NCBI GenBank assembly: GCA_965198755.1
Contig: OZ240673.1
Span: forward strand, 1,612,001 to 1,676,000
Direction: 5' to 3'
Length of the DNA: 64,000 bases
From: BOG-908 sp963692875
GTDB taxonomy: Bacteria > Pseudomonadota > Alphaproteobacteria > Acetobacterales > Acetobacteraceae
Shown here: positions 40,352-47,760 of the stretch, in pieces
Layout: each line of letters begins with the position of its first letter
How positions within the stretch are numbered: position 1 is the stretch's first letter
The notes under the pieces: generated by a model
Database searches by the model: none
What the model was told of the DNA's origin: nothing
What the model saw: the letters and a program-made list of their open reading frames with translations, nothing else
Program-made: the position numbers and the translations under genes

Positions 40352-42139
40352 ATGCCGCACACCAGACCTGGAATGATCTGCCTCCGTTTCGCAGGCCCGG
40401 CTTCGTCGCACCTTCCGGTCTATCCACGCCGGCTCGCGCGCCTTGCAGCCTGCGCGTCGGTAATGGCCACGCTGCAGGGTCCGGCCGCGCTGGCGCAAGT
40501 GTCGGACGCGCAGATGCAAACCGTCGAGCAGCAGCTCAAGTCGCTGAAAGCCGAGCTGCGCCGCTTGAAGCAGCAGCAAGCCGAACAGGACCGTCGTCCG
40601 TTTGCGACCGCGCGCGCGCCCACGCCGGCCGCACTGCAGCCGCCGCCGCTGATCCCGCAGATCCCCGCCGGCTACGCCCTGCTCCCCGCCGCCCCCGGCG
40701 CTGCGAGCGGCGCGCTCACGCTGGTGCGCGTCGAGCAACCGCGCAAGCTACCGCAAGGCAGCTTCCAGATCGGCGCCATCACGCTTCAGCTCGGCGGCTA
40801 CCTCACCGGCGACGGCGTCTGGCGCAGCCGCAACAGCGTCGAAGACATCCAGTCCAACTACACCACCGGCATTCCGCTGGGGAACAGCCCGCTGCACCAC
40901 GAGAACGAGCTGGTGTTCAGCGCGCGCACCAGCCGGCTGACCGGGCTGGCCACCGCCAACCCAGACGAGGACACCAGGCTGCGCGCCTACCTCTCCGTCG
41001 ATTTCCAGGGCGCGGCGCCCACAGCGAACCAGAACGAAAGCAACAGCTGGACGCCGCGCATCCGCGAAGCCTGGGCATCCTACGACCGCAGCGACTGGGG
41101 TTTCGAGGTCCTCGCCGGACAGGCCTGGTCGCTGCTGACGATGAACCGGGTCGGCATGGACCCGCTCAACGTCAACCCGCCGCAGACCATCGATCCCAAC
41201 TACGTGCCGGGCTTCACCTACGCGCGCCAGGCACAGGTGCGCCTGACCGAAGCCTTCCTGCATGGCCAGTACCACGTCGCCATCTCCGCCGAGAATCCGG
41301 AGACGATCTACGGCGGCACCACGCCGGTCATCCCGGGCAGCACCATCAACATCACCAACCCCGGCACCGGCGTGGACGGCAACACGTCGGTGGCTACCGT
41401 GCCCGCTGTGGCTGCGGGGGCCGCCGCCTCGGCCGTCACCGGATCGCCTGTCTATTCCAACAACTTCGCGCCGGATGTGATCGTGAAGGCCACCGCCGAC
41501 TACGACCTGGCCCACCTCGAGGCATTCGGCATCGGGCGGGTGTTCAATGACCGCGTCAGCCAGCTCGGCACCGGGCAGAACAACACGGAAGTCGGCGGCG
41601 GCGGCGGTGCGGCCGCGCTGATCCACGTAATCCCCAAGCTGCTCGACGTGCAGGTCAGCGGGCTCGCCGGCCGCGCCATCAGCCGCTACGACCCGACGCA
41701 GCTGCCGGACTCCACCATCACCGCCGAGGGCCGCCCAAACCCGCTGCCCGGCTGGGAGGCGCTGGTCGGCCTTGTCGGCCACCCCGTCCAGGCAATGGAC
41801 CTCTACGCCTATCTCGGCACGGACCAGGTCTCCGCGCGCTATTCGAGCGCGGTCAGCAAGGGCAAAATCGTGGGCTACGGATACGGCAACCCGCTCTACG
41901 ACAACGCCGGGTGCAACATCGAGGACTCGGCGAGCAGCACCTGCGTCGGCAACACGTCGGGCGTGGTGCAGGGAACAGTGGGCGCCTGGTACCGCCTGAT
42001 GCATGGCGATTACGGGACGGTGCAGGTCGGCACACAGTATGCGTATACGAAGCGGTTCGTGTTCCAGGGTGTGGGACCGACGCCCAAGTCGGACAGCAAC
42101 GCGGTGTTCTTCAGCTTCCGGTATTTTCCGTTTCAGTAA
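40352..42139 (+). CDS. Outer-membrane porin P1 (coiled-coil N-terminus)
   Basis: A 595-residue outer-membrane protein clearly paralogous to the porin at 45595. A signal sequence ends near AALAQ, followed by a coiled coil (VEQQLKSLKAELRRLKQQQA), a proline-rich linker and a beta-barrel rich in alternating aromatic segments (for example SFQIGAITLQLGGYLTGDG and GTVQVGTQYAYTKRFVFQ). It ends in FFSFRYFPFQ, a near-standard barrel-assembly signal. The shared block NITNPGTGVDGNTSV, PAVAAGAAASAV, GSPVYSNNFAPDV and GRVFNDRVSQLGTGQNNT is almost identical in both. ATG 40352 has AGGAA upstream; ATG 40259 is an alternative. Solute specificity is not evident. An OmpR-type two-component system follows. Confidence 0.87.
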   Translation: MPHTRPGMICLRFAGPASSHLPVYPRRLARLAACASVMATLQGPAALAQVSDAQMQTVEQQLKSLKAELRRLKQQQAEQDRRPFATARAPTPAALQPPPLIPQIPAGYALLPAAPGAASGALTLVRVEQPRKLPQGSFQIGAITLQLGGYLTGDGVWRSRNSVEDIQSNYTTGIPLGNSPLHHENELVFSARTSRLTGLATANPDEDTRLRAYLSVDFQGAAPTANQNESNSWTPRIREAWASYDRSDWGFEVLAGQAWSLLTMNRVGMDPLNVNPPQTIDPNYVPGFTYARQAQVRLTEAFLHGQYHVAISAENPETIYGGTTPVIPGSTINITNPGTGVDGNTSVATVPAVAAGAAASAVTGSPVYSNNFAPDVIVKATADYDLAHLEAFGIGRVFNDRVSQLGTGQNNTEVGGGGGAAALIHVIPKLLDVQVSGLAGRAISRYDPTQLPDSTITAEGRPNPLPGWEALVGLVGHPVQAMDLYAYLGTDQVSARYSSAVSKGKIVGYGYGNPLYDNAGCNIEDSASSTCVGNTSGVVQGTVGAWYRLMHGDYGTVQVGTQYAYTKRFVFQGVGPTPKSDSNAVFFSFRYFPFQ

Positions 42140-42275
42140 GCAAGCAAGGCCTTCTCCGAAGAAAAGAAGCAAAAGACTTTTGACTACGCTGTCGCGTTAC
42201 TTTCCGGAAAGAACCGCGACAGCGAGACCAAAAGTTTTTTGGTTCTTTTTTTCAAAAAAGAACCGCTTGCCTGCC
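42138..42275. repeat. Compound intergenic repeat R26 (GAAG/GAAC type)
   Basis: It starts within the porin stop codon. Centre: GACTACGCTGTCGCG and AACCGCGACAGCGAGAC, a near-palindrome. Confidence 0.9.
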
Positions 42276-42352
42276 TTCGCCTAAATCCTTGTTTAATAGC
42301 GTGACGCATTCACCCACCGCAGGTTACCACCGGACCCTGGGAGCGCACGAGG

Positions 42353-43072
42353 ATGCCCGATGAGGTGCGCGCCTTGCCGAAGCGTGGACCAGCCCACGTG
42401 CTGCTCGTCGAGGACGATTGCGCCATCGCCGCCGAGATCATCGATGATCTTCGCGAGCGCGGCTACGAGGTGAACTGGGTGGCCGACGGCGCCCACGCAC
42501 TCGCCGACGCCCGCTCACGGCCGTACGGCTTGCTCATCATGGACCGCATGCTGCCGGACATGGACGGACTGTCCGTCGTCGAGCAGTTGCGCGAGCAGGA
42601 CGTGGCCGTTCCCGTCCTGGTGCTCAGCGCGCTCGGCGCCGTCAACGAGCGCGTGCGCGGGTTGAAGGCCGGCGGCGACGACTACCTCACCAAGCCGTTC
42701 GCGCTGGAGGAGCTGGCCGCGCGGGTGGATGCGCTGCTGCGGCGGCCGGCCGAGAACCGCGAGACGGTGCTGCATGCGGGCGGTTTCGAGCTCGACCTGA
42801 TCGACCGCGTGGCGCGCCGCGGCGGCGAGGAGATCGAGATCCTGCCGCGCGAGTTCCGGCTGCTGGAGTACCTCATGCGCCGGCCTGGCCAGGTGGTCAC
42901 GCGGGCGATGTTGCTGGAGGAGGTGTGGCACTACCGGTTCGTGCCGCAGACCAACCTGGTGGACGTGCATGTCGGCCGGTTGCGCCGCAAGATCGACGTC
43001 GCGGGCGCGGCCTCGATGATCGAGAGCGTGAAGGGCAGCGGCTTTCTCTTCCGCGGGCCTCCGCCGGGATGA
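42353..43072 (+). CDS. OmpR/PhoB-family response regulator
   Basis: A 239-residue transcription factor. The receiver domain (residues 14-125) has the acidic pocket at Asp21-Asp22, the phospho-acceptor Asp64 in IMDRMLPDMDGLS, and Lys114 in DDYLTKPFALEEL. The C-terminal winged helix (135-235) includes RREFRLLEYLMRRPGQVVTR-like sequence (PREFRLLEYLM) and TNLVDVHVGRLRRKID, the recognition helix of the OmpR class. The partner kinase gene follows after repeat R27. The pair lies between two paralogous porin genes, which are candidate targets. The stimulus is not evident. Confidence 0.94.
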   Translation: MPDEVRALPKRGPAHVLLVEDDCAIAAEIIDDLRERGYEVNWVADGAHALADARSRPYGLLIMDRMLPDMDGLSVVEQLREQDVAVPVLVLSALGAVNERVRGLKAGGDDYLTKPFALEELAARVDALLRRPAENRETVLHAGGFELDLIDRVARRGGEEIEILPREFRLLEYLMRRPGQVVTRAMLLEEVWHYRFVPQTNLVDVHVGRLRRKIDVAGAASMIESVKGSGFLFRGPPPG

Positions 43073-43079
43073 TGGTTCA

Positions 43080-43214
43080 GGCAAGGCAAGCAGTTCTTTT
43101 TTGAAAAAAAGAACCAAAAAACTTTCGTTCCCTTGGGCGCGCGCTGGCAGAACCATCGCGACAGCAGGGATAAAAGTCTTTTGCTTCTTTTCTTCAGAAA
43201 AGAAGGCCTTGCCT
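43080..43214. repeat. Compound intergenic repeat R27 (GAAC/GAAG type)
   Basis: A standard copy located between the response regulator and its kinase, two genes normally in one operon. It ends 13 bases before the kinase start. Confidence 0.92.
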
Positions 43215-43227
43215 TAGAGCCGTGACC

Positions 43228-44598
43228 ATGAAACGCCAATGGTCCGACGCATTCCGCACCAACACCTTCCGCAACTCCGCCCTCGCCTCTGCCGCGTTCG
43301 CCGCCAGCACGCTGGCCCTGTTCGCGTTCATTTACTGGCAGACGACGCTCTACGAATCGGACCGCATCGACGCCACCGTGCGCAACGAGGCGGCGATCAT
43401 CGCGCGCGAACCGCCGCAGGATCTCACCCGCGACCTGCAGGCGCGCTTCGCCGGCGACCTGCACCGGCTAAGCTTCGCCGCGATCTTCACCGCCGGCGGC
43501 CACATGCTGGCCGGCGACCTCGCAAGCTATCCTGCGGCGCTGCCACGGGACGGCCTCGTGCACGTGGTGACGGTCAGGCGCCAGACGTCCGCCAGCGCCG
43601 CCGACGATCGCGTCACTGCGATCGCGCAGATCCTGCCGGACGGGCGGGTCGTCGTCGTCGGCCGCAGCCGCCGCGATCTGCAGCATCTGCGCCTGCTCGT
43701 TGGCCGGGCGCTGGCGTTGGGGCTGGTGCCCGCGCTGGTCCTGGCACTGGCCGCCGGCACCTGGGCGAGCCGCAGGACGCTCTCCCGCATCGCCGCGTTC
43801 CGCAGGACGCTGGACAGGATCATCGACGGCGACCTGCACGAACGCATCCCGGTCGGCGCGGCGCAGGACGATTTCGACATCCTCGCCGGCAGCGTGAACC
43901 GCATGGTGGACCAGATGGAACGACTGCTGGTGGAGGTGCGCGGCGTCGGCGACGGCATCGCGCACGATCTGCGCACGCCACTGGCGCGCATGCGGGCGCG
44001 GCTGGAGGGCGGACGCCGGCGCGCGTCCACGCTCAGCGAGTTGGACGACGTGGCGGCACGCGCGATCGCCGACCTGGACCAGTGCTTCGGCACCATCACC
44101 GCGCTGCTGCGCATCGGCGAGCTGGAGGGCACGCGCCGCCGCTCGGGCTTCGCCGAGGTGGACCTGTCCGCCATCGCCGAGGAGGCGGCCGAGCTGTACC
44201 AGCCGATGGCGGAGTTGCGCGACCTGCGCTTCACGCTCGCAGCACCGCCCGGGCAACGCGTGTTGGGCGACCGCGACTTGTTGTTCGAGGTCTGCGCCAA
44301 CCTGGTGGACAACGCGATCAAGTTCGCGCCGGCCGGCGGCGCGGTCTCGATCCGCCTGCTGGCGGGCCCGGGCCCGATCCTGCGCGTGACCGACAGCGGA
44401 CCCGGCATTGCGGTGGCTGAGCGCGAGGCGGTGCTGCAGCGCTTCTACCGGTCCGCGGCGACGGCGCACGTCGCCGGGTCCGGGCTGGGCCTCAGCCTGG
44501 TGGCCGCGATCCTGCGGCTGCACGGGTTCGGGCTGCGGATGAGCGACGTGGAGGAGGGTTTTGCGGTCGAGGTGGTGTGCACGCCGGACGCGGCGTAA
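43228..44598 (+). CDS. Sensor histidine kinase
   Basis: A 456-residue inner-membrane kinase paired with the response regulator. TM1 at residues 17-38, a periplasmic sensor of about 115 residues with no recognised domain, and TM2 around 157-180 are followed by HAMP (RTLSRIAAFRRTLDRIIDGD). The HisKA phospho-acceptor is His246 in GIAHDLRTPLARMRARLE. The ATPase domain has the N-box ANLVDNAIKFAPAGG, the G1 box DSGPGIAV and GSGLGLSLVAAILRLHG. All catalytic motifs are intact. ATG 43228 follows an AGAG; GTG 43222 is 2 codons earlier and possible. Confidence 0.93.
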   Translation: MKRQWSDAFRTNTFRNSALASAAFAASTLALFAFIYWQTTLYESDRIDATVRNEAAIIAREPPQDLTRDLQARFAGDLHRLSFAAIFTAGGHMLAGDLASYPAALPRDGLVHVVTVRRQTSASAADDRVTAIAQILPDGRVVVVGRSRRDLQHLRLLVGRALALGLVPALVLALAAGTWASRRTLSRIAAFRRTLDRIIDGDLHERIPVGAAQDDFDILAGSVNRMVDQMERLLVEVRGVGDGIAHDLRTPLARMRARLEGGRRRASTLSELDDVAARAIADLDQCFGTITALLRIGELEGTRRRSGFAEVDLSAIAEEAAELYQPMAELRDLRFTLAAPPGQRVLGDRDLLFEVCANLVDNAIKFAPAGGAVSIRLLAGPGPILRVTDSGPGIAVAEREAVLQRFYRSAATAHVAGSGLGLSLVAAILRLHGFGLRMSDVEEGFAVEVVCTPDAA

Positions 44599-44600
44599 GC

Positions 44601-44731
44601 GAAGCAAGCGGTTCTTTTTTGAAAAAAAGAACCAAAAAACTTTTGTTCCCTTGAGTGCGCGCTGAGGGAGATACCGCGACAGCCGGACCAAAAGTCTTTT
44701 GCATCTTTTCTTCAGAAAAAAGGGCCTTGCT
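44601..44731. repeat. Compound intergenic repeat R28 (GAAC/worn GAAG)
   Basis: Standard form with a mutated right hairpin (ATCTTTTCTTCAGAAAAAAG). Between convergent kinase and lipoprotein genes. Confidence 0.88.
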
Positions 44732-44757
44732 TTTGACTCGCGTTCCGGGCGCTGGCG

Positions 44758-45255
44758 TTACGGACCGTACATCCAGCTCGGGTGCACCTGTTCAGGATGG
44801 TTGTTGCCGTAAGTGAGCGCCTGCCACAGCTGCAGGTGCATCATCTCGAGATGTCCGCGAACCTGGTCCGGCGTGATGCCGGCGGTCAGCACGTGCGCGG
44901 TTGCGTAAGTGACCACGGCGGTGCCGTTGCACAGGGCGCCGGCGAGAAAGGCGTAGGCGCCGGGCTGCACGCCGGGCACGAACAGGTCGGTGCGGCTGCA
45001 TAGCGCATCGTTGGGCGGCATGCTCGCCGGATTGAGGAACAGCTCGACGCGACGCGCCGCCTGCGGGGCCGGCAATGCGGTGGGGAACAGCGCGGCCAGA
45101 GCGGGCTGTGGGAGGTGCGGCACCGCGCCGTGCACGTCGACGGGCAGGCTCCAGTAGTCCGTCCATTGCGGCGGGCGGTTCTTCGAGGGGTTCTCGCTGT
45201 CGATGACGCTGGTGGTGGTGCACGCGGCGAGCGCGCAGGCGGCGAGGCAAGGCAA
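44758..45255 (-). CDS. Hypothetical lipoprotein with signal region invaded by a repeat
   Basis: About 165 residues from TTG 45255. The sequence opens LPCLAACALAACTTTSV, in which ALAAC looks like a lipobox, but only 11 residues precede the cysteine and there is no positive N-region. Immediately upstream the same frame runs through repeat R29, whose codons read as FWFFFSKKNR. The mature part has PPQWTDYWSLPVDVHGAVPH, ALFPTALPAPQAARRVELFL, and a C-terminal QLWQALTYGNNHPEQVHPSW. I do not recognise the family. Either the repeat supplies a makeshift signal peptide, or the original start was destroyed. The start is therefore uncertain, and function is unknown. Confidence 0.6.
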   Translation of the reverse strand: MPCLAACALAACTTTSVIDSENPSKNRPPQWTDYWSLPVDVHGAVPHLPQPALAALFPTALPAPQAARRVELFLNPASMPPNDALCSRTDLFVPGVQPGAYAFLAGALCNGTAVVTYATAHVLTAGITPDQVRGHLEMMHLQLWQALTYGNNHPEQVHPSWMYGP

Positions 45256-45374
45256 GCGGTTCTTTTTTGAAAAAAAGAACCAAAAAACTTTTGTTCTCTT
45301 GGGCGCGCGCTGCGGGAAACTCCGCGACAGCAGGACCAAAAGTTCTTTGCTGCGTATTTCCAAAAAAGCAGGTC
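45246..45374. repeat. Compound intergenic repeat R29 (GAAC/GCAG-like)
   Basis: It overlaps the 5' end of the minus-strand lipoprotein gene. The right hairpin is worn (TTTGCTGCGTATTTCCAAAA). Confidence 0.88.
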
Positions 45375-45446
45375 CCGTCTCATCGCCAGGCTTCGCTGAC
45401 TGCATCCCTCGGAAGTAGGGATGATCAGCAAGAAGCGTTAGTCAGC

Positions 45447-45545
45447 GCTTCCGCGGACTGGTGAAACGACACGTCTCAACAACGCGCACCGAACGAGACC
45501 AAAAGTTTTTTGGTTCTTTTTTCAAAAAAGAACTGCTTGCCTTGC
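45447..45545. repeat. Partial copy R30 (right arm GAAC, centre of GAAACGACACG form)
   Basis: A centre (TGGTGAAACGACACGTCTC) and an intact right GAAC hairpin lie 50 bases before the porin P2 stop. The left arm is unrecognisable. With R29 it fills the 340-base gap. Confidence 0.83.
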
Positions 45546-45594
45546 TGTCTCGAACGGCTTGAGGGGTTCCTCAAGCCGTCCAACAGATCGATGG

Positions 45595-47337
45595 TCAGGT
45601 GAACGGATACCAACGGAAGCTGAAGAACACCATGTTCTCGTCCGTCTTCGGCGTCTTGCCGATACCCTGCAGCAGGTAGCGCCGCGTGTAGGAGTATTGC
45701 GCGCCTATCTGCATCTTTCCGAACGGGCCCTGGATGAACTTGTACCAGCCGCCGAAGTTGATTTGCCCGTCGCCCGAGGAAGCCGGGCCGCAGGTGGCCG
45801 GCGTGGTGGCAAGCTCGGTCTGGCAGCTGATGTTGTTGATGAGGCGGCTGCCGTAGCCGGCCACCGTCCCGAACTTGCCCTTCACCAGGCCCAAATCGTA
45901 GCGCGCGCTCACGTGCTCGACGCCGACGTAGGAGTAGAGGTCGATCTGCGGCGTAGGATGGCCGACCACGCCGGCCAGCACGCTGTAGCCTGGCAGCGGC
46001 ACCGGCTTGCCCTGGTAGTTGTAGGTGCTGTCGGCCAGCTGCGACGTGCCGTAGCGGCCAACGCCTTCACCCACCAGGCCGCTGAGCTGCACCTCCAGCT
46101 TTTTGGGGATCACGTGGACCAGCGCGCCGCCGCCGACGCCGCCGCCGATCTGCGTGTTGTTCTGCCCGGTGCCGAGCTGGCTCACCCGGTCGTTGAACAC
46201 GCGGCCCAGGCCGAACGCCTCGAGGTGGGCGATGTCGTAGTCGGCGGTGCCCTTCAGGATAACGTCGGGGGCGAAGTTGTTGGAGTAAGCAGGCGATCCG
46301 GCGACGGCGGAGGCCGCCGCACCGGCTGCCACCGCCGGCACGCTCGAGACAATGGTGTTGCCGTCCACGCCGGTGCCCGGGTTGGTCTGGTTGATGCTGC
46401 TGCCGGCGATGGTGGGCGCCGTGCCGCTGACGATGGTCTGCGCGTTCTCCACGGAGAGTGCGAGCCAGTACTGGTTGTTGAGGAAGCCCTTGGCGACACG
46501 GATTTGAGCCTGGCGCGCCCAGTTGAAGCCGACGACGTATTGCGGGTCGATCTGCAGCGGAACGTTGAGCGACGTCGGATCGACACCTTTCGAGTTCATC
46601 GTCACCAACGTCCAGTTCTGGCCTGCCAGCGCGTAAAAGCTCAAGTCGCTGCGGGCGTACTCGATCCAGGCCTCGCGGACACGCGGGGTCCAGCTGCTGC
46701 TCTCGTTGTAGTTGGCCGTCGGCGCCGCGCCCAGGAAGTCGGTGGCGAAGTAGGCGTCCAGCTTGGTGACCTCGTCGGGCGTCGCGGTGATGTTGGCGGT
46801 CAAGCGCGTCTGGCGCGCGCTGAAGCCGGATTCGGCCTCGTGATACAGCGGGCTCTGGCGCAGCGGAATGGCGGAGTTGAAGTTCGACGGGAGGTCGGTG
46901 ACCTCGTTGCGTGAGCGGTAGTAGCCGGCACCTTCGAAGAAGCCGCCAAGCTGCACGTTGATGCTGCCCACCTGAAACGAGCCCTTCGGCAGCGGCGGCG
47001 GCGTCTCGATCTTGACCAGCGACAGCGAGCCGCCAGCGGTGCCTGGCACGGCCGGCACCAGCGCGTAGCCGGACGGGATTTGCGGGGTGATCGGCGCCGG
47101 CTGGTTGGCCGCAGGCGGCGGCGCGTAGGCGGTGCCCCGGGCGGACTTCAGCTCGCGGTTACGCTGCGCCATCTCGGACTTCATGTGGCGCAACTCGGCC
47201 TGCAGCGCCTGGATTTGCTTCTCGATGGACCCGAGCTGGGAACTGCCGTCCTGTGCCGCGGCCAGCGTGGGATGGCCGGCCGTCAGGGCAAGGGCGGACG
47301 CGATCATGAGGGTCGAGCGGGATAGGCGCAGGCCCAT
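45595..47337 (-). CDS. Outer-membrane porin P2 (coiled-coil N-terminus), candidate Pho-regulated
   Basis: A 580-residue outer-membrane protein, paralogue of porin P1. The signal peptide MGLRLSRSTLMIASALALTA ends near TLAAA-QDG. Then come a coiled coil (LGSIEKQIQALQAELRHMKS), a proline-rich linker and a beta-barrel ending FFSFRWYPFT. Long blocks match P1, for example NQTNPGTGVDGNTIV and HLEAFGLGRVFNDRVSQLGT. ATG 47337 is preceded by GGAGAG at 4 bases. A perfect pair of CTGTCAT half-sites lies about 70 bases upstream, so it may be a phosphate-starvation porin. A long antisense extension of its frame over the RND gene is not credible, and the CDS is confined to this span. Confidence 0.9.
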   Translation of the reverse strand: MGLRLSRSTLMIASALALTAGHPTLAAAQDGSSQLGSIEKQIQALQAELRHMKSEMAQRNRELKSARGTAYAPPPAANQPAPITPQIPSGYALVPAVPGTAGGSLSLVKIETPPPLPKGSFQVGSINVQLGGFFEGAGYYRSRNEVTDLPSNFNSAIPLRQSPLYHEAESGFSARQTRLTANITATPDEVTKLDAYFATDFLGAAPTANYNESSSWTPRVREAWIEYARSDLSFYALAGQNWTLVTMNSKGVDPTSLNVPLQIDPQYVVGFNWARQAQIRVAKGFLNNQYWLALSVENAQTIVSGTAPTIAGSSINQTNPGTGVDGNTIVSSVPAVAAGAAASAVAGSPAYSNNFAPDVILKGTADYDIAHLEAFGLGRVFNDRVSQLGTGQNNTQIGGGVGGGALVHVIPKKLEVQLSGLVGEGVGRYGTSQLADSTYNYQGKPVPLPGYSVLAGVVGHPTPQIDLYSYVGVEHVSARYDLGLVKGKFGTVAGYGSRLINNISCQTELATTPATCGPASSGDGQINFGGWYKFIQGPFGKMQIGAQYSYTRRYLLQGIGKTPKTDENMVFFSFRWYPFT

Positions 47338-47382
47338 GGGTCTCTCCAGGTTTGTTGCCGCTCTCCCGGCGGCTGCCGCACC

Positions 47383-47424
47383 ATAATGCCCGAAGCGGGG
47401 TTTGTTATGACAGAACGATGACAG
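47383..47424 (-). promoter_or_regulatory. Pho-box-like site and possible -10 upstream of porin P2
   Basis: On the minus strand CTGTCATCGTTCTGTCAT (47424-47407) has two perfect CTGTCAT half-sites with 11-bp periodicity, the PhoB box layout. CATTAT at 47388-47383 is a possible -10, further from the box than in typical Pho promoters. Confidence 0.6.
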
Positions 47425-47508
47425 ACAGCACCGACCGCGCGTTGTTGCCGGCCGGTGTGGCGCGGGGAACACAGGGTGGCGCGCGGTTGTACCGCAGTTG
47501 CGGCTAGG

Positions 47509-47650
47509 GCAAGCAAGCAAGCGGTTCTTTTTTGAAAAAAAGAACCAAAAAACTTTTGTTCCCTGGGGTACACGCTGCGGGAGAGTCCGCGACAGCAGAG
47601 ACAAAAGTCTTTTGCTTCTTTTCTTCAGAAAAGAAGGCCTTGCTTGCTTC
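47509..47650. repeat. Compound intergenic repeat R31 (GAAC/GAAG type)
   Basis: A standard copy between divergent porin P2 and the RND operon, in a 423-base gap that also holds the Pho-box-like site and a -10-like TATAAT. Confidence 0.92.
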
Positions 47651-47674
47651 GCCCGGCGACCGGCTAACACGGAA

Positions 47675-47680
47675 TATAAT
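47675..47680 (+). promoter_or_regulatory. TATAAT -10-like element before the RND operon
   Basis: A perfect TATAAT lies 81 bases before the permease start. No -35 is recognisable at the proper distance, which falls at the right edge of repeat R31. Confidence 0.35.
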
Positions 47681-47760
47681 CGCACAAAGCCCCCGCTTCC
47701 GCGATGACGTGCCCAAGCAGCCAACGGTCGGGGGGCTGAGCACACGGGGCGCCTGCGCAG

